This document shows, piece after piece, positions 1-57,312 of a DNA stretch of 64,000 nt; the first letter of the stretch is position 1, and the number at the start of each line of letters is the position of its first letter. The notes under the pieces are model-generated. The model saw only the letters and a list, made by a program, of their open reading frames with translations, ran no database searches and had not been told where the DNA came from. The DNA is from Phymorhynchus buccinoides (Eukaryota; Mollusca; Gastropoda; Neogastropoda; Raphitomidae): the NCBI GenBank assembly GCA_017654935.2, contig CM065699.1, positions 39,099,450 to 39,163,449 on the forward strand. Reading direction: 5' to 3'. A program made the position numbers and the translations under genes.

Positions 1-177
1 CCCGCAAAACAAGGGTATAGAGGGTCCTAGAGGCGGGATCGAGGGTCCCAGTGGCATAGCGAATGCTAGAAATATTTTTTCTAGTGCATCCCTGGGACCC
101 CCTGCATATTATTTTAGAGGGTCCTGTAGAATTTTTGTGTTTCATAGACCCCCAAATGGGGGTCCCTGGGAGCCCTG
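1..177. mobile_element. MITE, cut by window edge (CAGGGCTCCC family)
   Basis: This stretch is a reverse-orientation copy of the element at 51184-51401. It carries the same 'tagaggcggga', 'ccctgggaccccc' and 'cccaaatgggggtccctggg' blocks and ends in GGGAGCCCTG, the inverted terminal repeat of that element. The other terminus lies beyond position 1. It has no coding capacity. The hAT-like assignment rests on the CAGGG terminus and is tentative. Confidence 0.75.
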
Positions 178-555
178 AATGTCGTCAAACTGTATCATAG
201 CATTTAATCCTTTGCCAAACACAGTTTATTGTAAAAACAATAAAATAGCTTAAACAAGGTCATACGCCAAGGTCAAGGTCACAACGGCAATAATTTATGC
301 GCCGATGCCTTCCTCTCATGGTGACACAACAATTGAAGTGATTCTGTCAAGAGGTTCGGGAGATACATATGTATCCTTGGGACAGACAGAAAAAAAATGA
401 AGGAAAAAACCCCAACAAAATAAGACTCCTTTGCTGATCTATGATCGCAAAGGACAAAAAGAAAGAAAGAAAATAAATATTCCCATCACATACTAGGTTT
501 GGTTCATATGCGGGCACGCGCAGAACCGGAGACGAAAGCGAGATCAAACACCCAC
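178..555. other. non-coding, nothing recognised
   Basis: AT-rich sequence downstream of exon 2 of the minus-strand mitochondrial gene, so probably intron. I see no exon with matching phase, no RNA gene and no copy of another repeat in the window. Confidence 0.5.
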
Positions 556-826
556 AAGTGACAGTCCACTTGAAAGTGAGCACGGCTGTGGTGCGGAAGG
601 TCGCAGGTTCAATCCAGCTTGGAGTCGGATTTTTCTGGCCCGAAAACCCTCTCTGTCCACCCAGCAGTGAATAACGGGTACCTGATTCGCTCAGGGAAGG
701 TCAAAAGGCGGCGGAAGGAGAGGGATGGGCTCCGCCTTCCATGATGCCATGCCCTTGACACGGTGAACCTCTAATAGTTCACTGCCGCTACGGCTGATAT
801 GCTATGGGACACCTTTACCTTTACAC
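556..826 (+). mobile_element. tRNA-derived SINE
   Basis: A GGTTCAATCC box-B-like motif at about 607-616 follows a degenerate head near 560-600. The body then runs about 200 bp and ends in a simple 'ctttacctttac' tail, which is the layout of a tRNA-derived SINE. It is the only copy of this family I find in the window. Box A is weak, so the 5' limit is approximate. Confidence 0.6.
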
Positions 827-1062
827 CAGCCAAGTAGCCTAACACAATATCATGACAACTACTAGTACAGTTAGTAGCCCCATAGTATTTGGTATATTAT
901 TGCTGACAAAAAGAGCTCCAAAAAGACTCAAATGCTAAGAATATCTTCATTGAAACTATGAAAGATTAACAAAGTTATCAACGACATAATTGTGCCTGTA
1001 AAGGACACAGGCCTGGCAGGCGAGAGGTTAATGACAGTTGCTGTACTAACTAAACTACTTAC

Positions 1063-1215
1063 ACTCTCTTTGCCTTGCAGCGTATTCGAGCTTGTCTCTG
1101 GACTTCAGCCACAGGTGCTGCTTAGCGTTTTCATCGTCCCTTGTTTTTTCCTGGTGTTCCAGAGGAAAACCGATGTTGACTACACGATCCAATTCTGGGT
1201 CTTTGGCATTGAGTT
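1063..1215 (-). CDS. MRPL38: exon 2 of the probable MRPL38 gene
   Basis: The acceptor is TTTTATTTTCAG, then 153 nt, then the donor GTAAGT at 1062-1057. It enters in phase 1 (two bases complete the codon begun in exon 1) and leaves in phase 1. It encodes 50 complete codons, starting LNAKDPELD, passing VVNIGFPLEH and ending in a charged helix (SRDKLEYAARQRE). The plus-strand reading of the same stretch has no splice logic and is rejected. Confidence 0.8.
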
Positions 1216-3444
1216 CTGAAAATAAAAACAAATAAAGTTAATGATCATTAAATATTATAATGGCCTAAATAAACACAACACATAGGCTAAAGAACTTCAT
1301 TTTGATCCCACCTAAAATCCATATTTTCGTCTACAACTACATTCATGTTGCTGTGCGCGCGCGCGGTGTGCGTGCGGGCGTGCGTGTGTGTGTTAGAGAG
1401 AGAGAGAGAGTTGCTTTGTATATAATTATGCGTTGTTGCTGGTTGGAGTCATTCTTGAATGCTGTTTTTGTTGTCTGTTGATGAATAATTGATTGTAAAG
1501 CGCTTTGGGCTCATCTGAGGTAAAGAGCTATATAAATGTACTATTATTATTATTATTATTCATGGGTGCTCCTGGGAAATTTCAAAAAAGAAAAAGAAAA
1601 ATCCTGCAAGGCATGGATCCAGGGGTCGCCCAGCTAACAACTTGACTTAAAACAATCCTAAAAATATAAAGTTCCTAGTAAAGGCATGTAAATATTTATC
1701 TGTATACTATAACTATAAGTGTATACATTTCTTTTACATTCTACACATGCGAGAAACCGACAAAACGTTTATAAATAGGAAATTCGTTGCTTCTCAAATT
1801 CTCATAATCCGGCGACGCCGGCTCCAGGCAAATAAAAAATCCTGCATTTCAGGACATCCTGAAAGCAGGAACATCCATGTACATTACAAGAGAAGTTCAT
1901 CTGTTGAAAGAAAATGCACACTGGTCCATGTACATTACAAGAGAAGTTCATCTGTTGAAAGAAAATGCACACTGGTCCATGTACATTACAAGAGAAGTTC
2001 ATCTGTTGAAAGAAAATGCACACTGGTCCATGTACATTACAAGAGAAGTTCATCTGTTGAAAGAAAATGCACACTGGTCCATGTACATTACAAGAGAAGT
2101 TCATCTGTTGAAAGAAAATGCACACTGGTCCATGTACATTACAAGAGAAGTTCATCTGTTGAAAGAAAATGCACACTGGTCCATGTACATTACAAGAGAA
2201 GTTCATCTGTTGAAAGAAAATGCACACTGGTCCATGTACATTACAAGAGAAGTTCATCTGTTGAAAGAAAATGCACACTGGTCCATGTACATTACAAGAG
2301 AAGTTCATCTGTTGAAAGAAAATGCACACTGGTCCATGTACATTACAAGAGAAGTTCATCTGTTGAAAGAAAATGCACACTGGTCCATGTACATTACAAG
2401 AGAAGTTCATCTGTTGAAAGAAAATGCACACTGGTTAGCTTTTTTTGGTAACTGAATTATCTCTCTTACAAGCAAAATTTTAAAAAATTGTCTTTTTTAT
2501 TGATATATAACAGGTCTAACAAGGGCATCACCGAGCGGCAGATACATACTGTGACAGTGCAAACCAGGCCAGATAAATATTATCAGGATGATAACCTTAT
2601 AAATGATGTACAATAAACAAGTGTGAAGTGACGTTATTTTATTCACAAGAGACAAAAACAAAACTACTGGATATTTTGGCGAATGCGCCTTTATCAACAT
2701 AGACTTTCAACAATAAAACAGCAAACAGCAAAAATAGCAAAAGGAGCAAAAAGCAGGCAACAAAAGGAGCAAAAAAACAAACAAAAAACCAATACTTCCA
2801 ATACATTTTTTTAAATTGTTTAATGGATAAAAAAAAAGGAAGTGCTTATCCCCACGACAGTCATGCCCATAAGCTTTTCCTTCCGTTTTCCTTATTCCCA
2901 TGACTGTCGTGCCGATAATGGAAAGGGGCTGTGGACATTATGGGACTTCTTTCTATTTTTAGCTTCGTTTTTCACCGGAAATGGAAAGTAGCGGCTCTGT
3001 AGCCTGCATTCTATAGAGCCACTGGCGGCTATTTAGCCACGGCCTTTGAAAAACTGGGCAAAGGACAAAAACGGCAAGAAAATAGGCCTACCGGAAATGA
3101 AATAATAACGGAAGCCCCCCCCCAAAAAAAAAAATGGAGTGCAGGTATTAAACGTCTTTCGTGGCGATAAGGTTTTTCACCCGTTTTCATTATCCCCACG
3201 ACTGTCGTGGCGATAAGGTTTTTCACCCGTTTTCATTATCCCCACGACTGTCGTGGCCATAATAATAATAATAACAGTACATTTATATAGCGCTTTACCT
3301 CAGATGAGCCCAAAGCGCTTTACAATCAATTATTCATCAACAGATAACAAAAAACAAGATTCAAGAGTGACACCAACCACCAACAGCGCATATGCAAAGC
3401 AACTCTCTCTCTCTCTTTAACACACACACACGCACGCACACACG

Positions 3445-3502
<58 letters not shown>

Positions 3503-4294
3503 CACACGCACACACACACGCACACATAAGGTTTTCATTATCCCCACGACTGTCGTGGCGATAAGGTTTTTCTCCCATTTTTATTATCCCCACGACTGTT
3601 GTGGCCATAAGGTCGGCCGAACAAAAATTAAGGTTAAATATAGAAATTTAAGTGCTCAATCTGCAGTAATAAAAGCAATCTACTGAAAAAATGGCAAGAA
3701 CCGAGAAATTGAGAGGTGTGTGTGTGCATGCGAGTATGCATCTAGCTGTCAGTCTGTGTGTGTGTACAACTTATATTGTGTGTGTGTGTGTGTGACAGTG
3801 TGTGTGTGTGCGCGTGCGTGTGTCACTGTGTGTGTGACTTTTTCGAACTTTATTAGACTCTTTGGTTGGGAGCTGTCTGCTACATCAAAGATTAGTCTAG
3901 ACGTTGAGTACGATTGGCATTGGAGCTAATAAAGACTTCACATTACACTGATTACAGTACACTGAGTAGTGAGTACAGTACCCCCTTCTTCTTCGTTTGA
4001 TCTTCCACCTTCATCGTGTCGCATGCGAGCTACCTATTTTCATGCGACACCTCGTACTGAAGATTCAGTAGTATACTATAGTATTAGTCGCCGTCGGTTA
4101 GTGTTTTCTAGTCAACTTTTGCTTTGCTTACCATCAAGGCGTTGCTGAAATGTTTTCGCAAGTCCAGGTCTTTTCCCTCTTGCAGCTCGCATGAAGCGGT
4201 TCCTGTGTGGTTGCACAGACAGAACACCACGGCTTTGGAGCAATGTTTGCCTGAGTGCATGGCTTGACACCGCAGCGGTCAACCTGACGGCCAT
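1063..4294 (-). CDS. MRPL38: mitochondrial protein, probably ribosomal protein mL38 (5' part of gene)
   Basis: Two minus-strand exons, 4294-4132 and 1215-1063, join phase 1 to phase 1 and give 104 complete codons with no stop. The gene continues beyond the left edge through a strong GTAAGT donor at 1062. The N-terminus (MAVRLTAAVSSHALRQTLLQ) is Arg/Ala/Leu-rich and lacks acidic residues, as in a mitochondrial presequence. A 'RGKRPGLAKTFQQRLDELN' stretch and then 'VVNIGFP' followed by a charged helix resemble the N-terminal extension of mitochondrial ribosomal protein L38, whose human form has an equivalent DIGLPPP segment. That family has a PEBP-like fold on the large mitoribosomal subunit. 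I infer the identity from recalled family features; the PEBP core is outside the window. The start is the first ATG, in context AACAAGATGGCC. It is divergent from the FASTKD gene. Confidence 0.62.
1335..1556 (+). repeat. dispersed repeat J with (ATT)n tail
   Basis: It contains a TG-rich and GA-rich block, then 'gtaaagcgctttgggctc', then 'gctatataaatgtacta', and ends in an ATT microsatellite. The reverse complement recurs at 3258-3530. The polar simple tail suggests the 3' end of a non-LTR retroelement or SINE. It lies in intron 1 of the mitochondrial protein gene. Confidence 0.7.
1561..1879 (-). mobile_element. TIR element D (copy 1)
   Basis: It is bounded by imperfect inverted termini, CATGGGTGCTCCTGGGAAA on the left and a right end whose complement reads CATGGATGTTCCTGCTTTC. 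Copies of the same family lie at 32999-33840, 51107-51618 and 63014-63954. Shared landmarks are 'aggatgtcctgaa', 'ggagccggcgtc' and 'tattataagaattt'-like blocks. It is non-autonomous with no ORF of its own. Confidence 0.75.
1875..2435. repeat. 51-bp perfect tandem array, 11 copies
   Basis: Eleven head-to-tail copies of a 51-bp unit starting 'ccatgtacattacaagagaa' that look identical base for base. The period is divisible by three and the unit lacks stops in two plus frames and one minus frame, which explains the long overlapping ORFs here. The array begins exactly at the CCATG terminus of element D. There is no splice or codon-bias evidence for translation. Confidence 0.92.
2436..2849. other. 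intron sequence, nothing recognised
   Basis: AT-rich intronic DNA with short A-tracts. No copy of another window repeat and no plausible exon is seen. Confidence 0.5.
2850..3612. repeat. 46-bp minisatellite with hairpin core, split by an insertion
   Basis: Units contain CCACGACTGTCGTGG, a perfect 7-bp stem around one T, followed by 'cgataaggtttttcacccgttttcattat'-type spacer. Degenerate units occur near 2850-2920 and clear ones at 3150-3257 and 3535-3612. A repeat-J copy (3258-3533) interrupts the array inside a unit at 'ccataa'. Confidence 0.8.
3258..3533 (-). repeat. dispersed repeat J (copy 2) with long CA tract
   Basis: Reverse complement of 1335-1556. The ATT tail comes first (3261-3275), then 'agcgctttacctcagatgag', then CT and CA tracts expanded to over 100 bp. 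'cataa' appears at both junctions with the host minisatellite and may be a short target duplication. Confidence 0.75.
3613..4131. other. intron 1 remainder with TG tract
   Basis: It holds a TG-rich microsatellite at about 3715-3840 and otherwise ordinary AT-rich intron up to the exon 1 donor. No gene is seen. Confidence 0.5.
4132..4294 (-). CDS. MRPL38: exon 1 of the probable MRPL38 gene
   Basis: The ATG at 4294-4292 opens 54 codons plus one base and ends at a GTAAGC donor (4131-4126). The presequence-like N-terminus is followed by the basic stretch RFMRAARGKRPGLAKT. It joins exon 2 by completing a Glu codon. Confidence 0.8.
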
Positions 4295-6544
4295 CTTGTT
4301 CCCCGTGTGACTATATATGCAGTAGACTTGGTTGTTTCATAACGGGGGGAAAAAAACCCACTAGAAAGAAAGTCGATTTTATTGACAGATACTGAATGAG
4401 ACCAAACTATTCCAGATGCTGGTGTGTTTGCGTTCAAGGACTAATGAAAACTATGAATCATGTTTAAAAACTTACATCTTTCTTGCGTATAGTCATTGTT
4501 TTGCCCTGGTAGTGAAGTCCCTTGGAAGGCACGTTTTTGTGAATAACTGTCTGCAATACATTTTCCAAGGTTAGATCTATACTAAGATTCGTTTGTTTAT
4601 AAATGTTTGTAAAATCTGCGAATGAATGAGTTAACAACTGTAATGTTTAACGACGTTTATGTTTTCTCATATTACAATACTGATTTGTTATAATAATTAT
4701 TTTGTCTGAATTAGTGAATAACTAAGTAACTTTTGTTTTGTAGTGATTACTTACTGATTTTGCTTTGAACTAGCTTGCATATATATATAGAGAGAGACAC
4801 ACACACAGATACAGAGGCACGGATAGAAAGGGAGAGATACAGAGACAGAGACACACCGAGACAGAGTCACAGTGAGAGAAAGACAAAGAAAAAAAACCAT
4901 AGACAAAAATATTCAGAGACAATGAGAGAGACAGAGAAAGTGGGACATATAAAAAAGAGACAGAGCCACAAAGACTGAAGAGAGAGAGAGACAGAGAAAC
5001 ATCCCTTTCCACCCTTACCCGAAAATGCACCGTCGCTCTTCAGTGGATCCCATCTCACTGCGACTTAGACGGGAATGAAAGGGCAGACAAACTTTCCAAA
5101 GCAGGCAGCAGACTGGGACAATCAGACCACCACATTCTCCTATCCTGAGGCCAAAACTCTCATTAAGAGCAGGTTCCGCCAGGAATGGAAACAACAAAGG
5201 AACCCTCCTGAGAATGACTGCCTCCCAAACCTGGAGAGATGGCAGCAAGCCATCATCTTTCGCCTATGAACAGGCCACTGCCAGCTGCACTCTCATCTGT
5301 ACCGCCTCAAGATATCCCACACAAACGAATGCCCATGTGGGATGGGTATCCAAGACCCCGAACACATTCTACAGTACAGTCCGAACTCTGCCGGCCCCAG
5401 ATCGACTGTATGGCCAGTTTCGACAGACATGCAGACGAAGCTGTGGGGAACAGAAAACGACCTTCAACAAACCGCCCATTTCATCAAAACCATCAAAATT
5501 CGGGTTTAATCAACCGGCCATCAGCATTTTTGGAACGCAGAAGAAGAAGAAGACAGAGAAACAGACAAAGAGAGACAGAGACACACACAGAGAGAAAGAG
5601 AAAACAAAAGAGAGAGACACATAGACTCGTGATAGAGAGACAGAGGCACGCAGAGAAAGATACAGAGAGAGACAGATACTGAGATAGACAGAGTGTGAAG
5701 GGAAATAGCCTGAGTTCTATTTTCCCACCTTCCTTGGGACTGTAACCAGCACGATTTTGTTCTTTCATCTTGTAAAACTAGTATCAGTAAGCATAGTACA
5801 ATAGTATAGTACTTTTAGTAGTATGGACAGGCAGCAATATCGCCATTGAGCACTGCAAGCTCTGTTTGTTCCCAAGCGGTTCAAAAGTAGACTATGCCAT
5901 TCTTTCCATCATCTTGGACAGTTTGAGAACAAACCAAAGCATACGGTGCTCGAAGTCGAAGAACATAAGGCCGGACAGGCATCATAGCTTAGGCCTCGCA
6001 GCCTATAAAACACCCCATCATTGGCACAAATGTATGGGGTGTGACTGCATACATCACTATGTGATATTAGTTTTTTTATTACTGATAATATGAGGAATGA
6101 TTGCAATTCATCAATCAAAATTAAAAAATTTTAAACACTCTTCAAAACTTGAGTCTTTATATTTTGGATTTACATTCAAGAGGTTCTTGAAGTTGAAAGT
6201 ATAAAGTTGTACTTATGAAATGTTCCCCGCTGCATAAGCAAATAGACATCTCCTGCCAGGCCATAAGAGCCTCTTATTTCCTTTTACAGTAAGTTGGTAA
6301 TACAAAAGTACCCTCCAAACTCATACCCCACCCCCACCCCTTATTTACAAGAAGTCTGTAATAACATGAATATTTTGTAATTGAATGACGGTGTGTCAGT
6401 TTTTTGGGTCTGTTTTTGGGAAAAACACCCCAGAATTAGTTTGTTAATATTTTGTGTTTGTTTGTTGTGCTTTCTGTTGTTTTTATTGAAGTATTAAAAG
6501 CTACTGAATTATATCGCACAAATGCATGTTGTTCTCTTTTTCAG
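4295..6544. promoter_or_regulatory. shared upstream region of two divergent mitochondrial-protein genes
   Basis: About 2.2 kb between the minus-strand ATG at 4294 and the putative 5'-UTR acceptor of the plus-strand FASTKD gene at 6544. It must contain both promoters, though no specific element can be named from sequence alone. It also contains GA-rich microsatellite at 4785-5000 and 5560-5700 flanking a LINE remnant. The stretch 5700-6544 shows nothing further. Confidence 0.5.
5020..5560 (+). mobile_element. non-LTR retrotransposon 3' end (RNase H and CCHC-like tail), decayed
   Basis: Conceptual translation shows WIPSHCDLDGNERADKLSKA near 5050-5110, a LINE RNase H C-terminal motif (spaced His and GNExAD). 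In another frame it shows a tail with RLKISHTNECPCG and DPEHIL, which is the C-terminal His/Cys motif of Jockey/I-like elements. Frames change at least twice, so it is inactive. It ends in GGAACGCAGAAGAAGAAG, an AAG-type tail. It is 5'-truncated. Confidence 0.85.
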
Positions 6545-6659
6545 CTTCAAGTTCAAGCTTGTCAGGCTGATTTCAATGAAACAGAGAGCTATGATTTTAT
6601 AGGTAGACTCCCAAGAATATCGGTTTCAAACTGTTAGTTTGGCCTGCAGACTCTGTGAC

Positions 6660-52877
<46,218 letters not shown>

Positions 52878-52882
<5 letters not shown>

Positions 52883-53245
52883 CGAAGAAACTTCTCTAGT
52901 GACTGATGTTGTTGTTGGTGTTGTTGCTGTCGTCAGGGATCATCCCAGCAGCCGAAGCACTTGAACACTATGGTACAAATGCATCAGCTAGGGATGAGAA
53001 CACTACGTGTGTGACCATTTTTGATTACCCCGCCACGTGGGCAGCCACACTCCATCTTTGTAAGGCGTCTTTGTGATGAAGAAACTTCTCTAGTGTCTGA
53101 TGTTGTTGGTGTTGTGGTCAGGGATAATCCCAGCAGCCGAAGCACTTGAACACTATGGTACAAATGCGCCAGCTAGGGATGAGAACGCTACGTGTATGAC
53201 CGTTTTTGATTACCCCGCCACGTAGGCAGCCACACTCCGACTTTT
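52878..53245 (+). repeat. 194-bp tandem duplication spanning the FASTKD stop codon
   Basis: Two copies of 'tgaagaaacttctctagtg' plus the block from 'agccgaagcacttgaacact' to 'accccgccacgt' and 'ggcagccacactcc'. The TGA at 52880 corresponds to the TGA at 53074. A diverged reverse copy of the block is at 61050-61170, so part of the unit is a dispersed repeat. Confidence 0.88.
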
Positions 53246-53499
53246 GGAGGATTTTGGAAACTGATTATGTTATGCTTGGAGCTTGTCATGGCTAAAAACA
53301 ATTCCCGCATAACTATGCAGAGCATAACAACATTTTGATGTAGCCTCGGTGTTCTAGCCTATGTCAGTTGGTCTGGCACAGCCTTAAGCCGAGGCGGTAG
53401 TGACTGATAAAACTAAAGATGTAAATGTTGAAACAACAGGCATGGAGAAAAAGAGACGTGTATAATATAGAAAGAGAAAGCTCGAATTGTGGTACTTTA
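53246..53499. other. intergenic, nothing recognised
   Basis: No feature seen. A candidate AATAAA for FASTKD lies further on at 53897-53902 but is 1 kb past the stop and unproven. Confidence 0.4.
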
Positions 53500-53742
53500 G
53501 CCCTTTCGCCGCCAGCCATTTTTCAGGAAAAAGAATTCCATTCATTTTACCTGGGTAGAGAAAAAAAGTATCTGCAATATTGGAAATTCCTCTGTGACAT
53601 GTATAACATTATGCCTATCCTTACCTCCCAAAATTAAGAAAATAGGGTCTTCGGATAACAGGCCCTGATTTGATGCCTTTTCGTGACATGTGTGTTAAAC
53701 CATTGTGGTGCTAAAATGCGACATTGGCGGTGAAAGGGTTAA
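53498..53742 (-). mobile_element. family B TTAA MITE (minus copy)
   Basis: Complement of the consensus, 'agccctttcgccgccagcc' to GGCGGTGAAAGGGTTAA. Confidence 0.88.
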
Positions 53743-54079
53743 AACAATGAAAAGCTTTTTTTCCTTCCTTTTTGTTACAAAAAAAACCGGCCTTTGTGGT
53801 TTAACCGTGCTGAAATCTGGATTAACGGTCAAGACAGCAAGGCTACGTCTTTAGTGATGCTACTTGAACAGAATCTGTTGTAACGTTATTTCCTCAAATA
53901 AACTTAGATCCCCGGGGCTGTTGTGGTCTTCTGTCGTAGGTGAGAAATTTGCATAAAGATAAGACGGACAGAGAGAGAGAGAGAGAGAGAGAGAGTTGTG
54001 CTATGTTATGAAAATTGTTGAACGACAGTGATGAATGTCTGCAAATGAGATGGTGGATATTATTGTACCTTTATTGTTC

Positions 54080-54245
54080 TTGATATGGCGACACTTTTTC
54101 TTCTTCTCAGACACAGAGACCCTTGCACCTTATGATATGACTAATAATATAGTAAGAAAATAATGACAACAGAATCTGAATTTGGTCTAACATTTTGTGG
54201 GTGCGCCTTATAATAACCGCCTTATAGTCCGAACAATACAGTAAT
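54080..54245. mobile_element. MITE E copy
   Basis: 'tatggcgacacttttt', 'ccttgcaccttatgatatg', ending 'ttatagtccgaacaatacagt'. Left terminus degraded. A GA tract lies upstream at 53970-53995. Confidence 0.65.
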
Positions 54246-54249
54246 TAAG

Positions 54250-54530
54250 ATTGTGTTGGCTGGCTCCGCGACTAAGAGAATAGTGTCGTCAGTAGGGGGC
54301 TTAGTAGGTGGTGTACTGAACAGGCTCCACTGAACTCCACCGAAGTGACTCAGCAGAAGTGCAGTGTCTCCTCGGTTGGTTGCCTCCTGACGGCCTAACA
54401 TAGATTCGCTCCCCTTGGACTGCTGGTCTCGGTTTCTGCGACTTGAACAAACCCGGGTGTAGCTGCGAATTGGGATTCGGAACGAGCGGCGTGGGAGCAA
54501 CGCCACTGTACAGCCCAGAAGATGGGACAG
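54250..54530 (-). mobile_element. dispersed repeat G (copy 3)
   Basis: Collinear with 27336-27662. Minus-strand ORFs across it, shared with the 27-kb copy, are repeat-borne. Confidence 0.8.
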
Positions 54531-54582
54531 CAACAACAAAAAAAACAAAAAAAGATTGTGTTGGTGTCTTATCTATAAAATT

Positions 54583-55175
54583 CAGAGCTGATTCTATGAT
54601 TTTGAAAAAGTGGGGGTGTTCCCCTCCTAAGAATGAAATAAGGGGGGCAGGTCCAATGGATACGAGGGGAAGGGGGGGGGGGGTAAAACACAGCTTGGAA
54701 CCGATGTTCCCTCGCACTAGTGCCGTTATCTTCGGGCTGCTTCTCTGAGACTGTTGATGGCAGTTGTTCTGCACACTCGTTTGGCAGAGGATTTCTTTTT
54801 TTTTTACTTTGCCGCCACAAAAATCAAAAGTCGAAGAGCGTCGTCGTCCGCCTCATTTTGAAGAAAATTCAACATGGCGGGTAGGACTCTCACAACTTCT
54901 TGTCAGTAAAACGAGATGAACGCCATTGGTTGATTTACACTAACATTGTAAAGGAACCAATGAAATGTTGAGAAATCATTCATTCCTGCTCGATGCTTTC
55001 AGTTTGTGCAGACGACGGATTTAGCAGACGACGAAGGAATTCCCGCAGCGATCGGTAAAAAGTGTGGGCAGTTCTGCAAATATGCGGGCGTCGGCCCGCG
55101 CTTAGACCCGATTATTGCGGGAAGCAACAGATTTTGGGGGGATTGTACCAATCCCGCGCCCTAGAATCAGCTCTG
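54583..55175. mobile_element. hAT-like MITE with CAGAGCTGATTCTA termini
   Basis: Starts CAGAGCTGATTCTATG and ends CTAGAATCAGCTCTG, with AAATT on both sides. 593 bp, no transposase. Confidence 0.82.
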
Positions 55176-55441
55176 AAATTAGTATTCTGATTCCAAATCT
55201 CTTTAGTATGGATTTTGAAACTTGCCAAACTGCTAGCAGTGTTATGAATGAAAATTACTGTGAATTTACTATGCAATTTAAGAAATAGATCTATTAGTGA
55301 TTGAATGCTTTATTGTCGCCATTGTTGTTTTAATTAGTCTGGTATCAATGCCATAATTGATGCAGTCTATTATGAAAGCGTGAAGTTGAAAACATTGCTT
55401 TTAAAAAAAAAAAAAATTATAACAGCTACCACACAGTTTTA

Positions 55442-55950
55442 AAGGGGCACCCTGACGGATGAGTTTTTGTAAGAAACACATCGAGATTACCAGAAAAACA
55501 CCCTTTACAGAGATTGCGACACTCACTTTGCTCTGGTTTCCTGGAAATCAAACCGTTTAATCAGCGGTTCCTCCTTGGCGGAGGTGCTGGAAGTCAAATT
55601 CTTTCATCCAAAGAGAAGGCGTGTGCCGCTTCTTTTCGAATGGCCGCCAAATCGTTTGCACGACATTTTATACAGGAGTTATAAAGGAGTTTCGCTCACA
55701 ACAAAGGAAATAGCTCCAATTTTTTTTTTTACTGCACTACAAAAAAAGAAAACGCTTCAACCACAATGAGTGACCTCCATCCACCCCATCCAAAATGGCT
55801 ACTATCTCCGCCAAGGAGGAATCGCGTTTTTTGTGGCTTAATTTCTAGGAAACCAGAGCAAAGTGAGTGTTCCGATTCTTGAAAAGGCTGTCTTTCTGGT
55901 GATCTCGACATGTTTCTTGCAAAAACTCATCCGTCAGGGTGCACCTTTAA
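55442..55950. mobile_element. TTAA-type MITE C (copy 2, short form)
   Basis: TTAA then AGGGGCACCCTGACGG on the left; CCGTCAGGGTGCACCT then TTAA on the right. The ~100-bp arms are inverted ('actttgctctggtttcct' and complement). Confidence 0.9.
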
Positions 55951-56094
55951 ATAAAGTAAACTTGAATTCTTTTATCTTTGTGTACAGTGTGTTTGTTAAA
56001 GAACCCCGTGGAAAAAAAAAAGATTGTTAAAATGGCAACCTTTTAAATTGCTACTACACAAGCAGCATACATTTGATATGCCTCCACCCTGCGT

Positions 56095-56166
<72 letters not shown>

Positions 56167-56700
56167 GTGTTATTAAATAATGTTACTTTTATTCTATATC
56201 ATTGTTATAAAACATGATGTGTCGATTTGTTAAATTTAAAAAAAAAAAAAATATGGTTTCATCAATGTTCGTAAAGCCCTGAGAGCTTGCTTTTAGCATG
56301 ATTTTTATCATTGCGCTTTATAAATTAAATTATTATTATTAAATTAATAATAAAATAAAATAAACCAAATTGATCAGAGTGCACTTTTTCCATTTCACAA
56401 AGATTTCAGGTTGTTTTTTTGTTTTAATTTTACCTGAAACCGAACTTCCTTTTTTATTTTCTCTTCAATTTGTCCAAAAAATAATCTGCAACGGCACATG
56501 AATGATGAAGTGAACCTCAACAGTGATGTCCTGAGGATCGAAAACGATAGGACAAACTGTCCTGAGACAAAGAGAAATCAATAGGACAATGCCCTGGCTC
56601 TTGCTTAAATCAATAAAGACGAATGCATGCCAGTGTTAAAAAATTAATCAGACATTTGTCCTGACAGGGGAAAACACAATAGGACATTTTTTATTTTAAT
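55951..56700. other. intergenic with CT tract and retroelement-like tail
   Basis: CT microsatellite at 56097-56163. 56260-56350 has 'gcgctttataaattaaatta' with an ATT tail, related to repeat J. No gene seen. Confidence 0.5.
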
Positions 56701-56705
56701 AGGAC

Positions 56706-57266
56706 TACCGTAATTTTCGGACTATAAGGCGATATTTTTTTCTCCAATTTCGACCTATGCGCCTAATGAACGAGGGCGCCCTATTAGTGAACAAAATCGG
56801 CATGTTTGGCATGTTCAGAACAGTCTACTGTGAGTCTAAACATCGAAAGTGGTAACGAGTCGCCAATACGACGAATACTCACGGTAACATGCTTAAAAAT
56901 CCCTATTATCATCTGAAATACTGTCCAGCAGATGCCGTAACCCTTCATTGGATGTAAAAAGCATCGTTGTAGAGCTTAAAACACCATAATTCTACCAGTT
57001 TTCGCGAAGAAAAGTCCAAACACAACAAGCGGAAGTCGCAAAAAACAGAAGTTCGATTATTTGAGAAGGGAGCCAACTCTCGTTTATGACAGCAGTAATG
57101 GCGGTCGGTAAGCGTTTACAGGACGTTTACAGGCTTCAAACTTCAACTTTCTTTTGCGAGGTGTGTGTCGCCTTATAAACGAGGGCGCCTTTTACTTTAT
57201 TTTTTTCTTCAGATTTTTCGTGAAAATTGCCCTGTTCGCCTTATATACAGCAGCGAAAAATATGGT
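56706..57266. mobile_element. MITE E long form, downstream of the GH16 gene
   Basis: ACCGTAATTTTCGGACTATA on the left and 'gcagcgaaaaatatggta' on the right, with 'aacgagggcgcc' near both ends. It ends 47 bp from the GH16 stop and carries AATAAA on the minus strand at 57201-57196. Confidence 0.8.
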
Positions 57267-57312
57267 ATGTCCTATGACCGGGGGCTCGGGACATCGCTGG
57301 GCCCTCAAGTGC

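Noticed and set aside
992..1219. Plus-strand 75-codon ORF
   Set aside because: Antisense of the well-bounded minus-strand exon 1063-1215.
1875..2435. CRISPR-like regular repeat
   Set aside because: Units are contiguous with no unique spacers, and the host is a eukaryote.
1747..2451. 234- and 209-codon ORFs on both strands
   Set aside because: They only reflect the 51-bp array, whose length is divisible by three; no splice or homology support.
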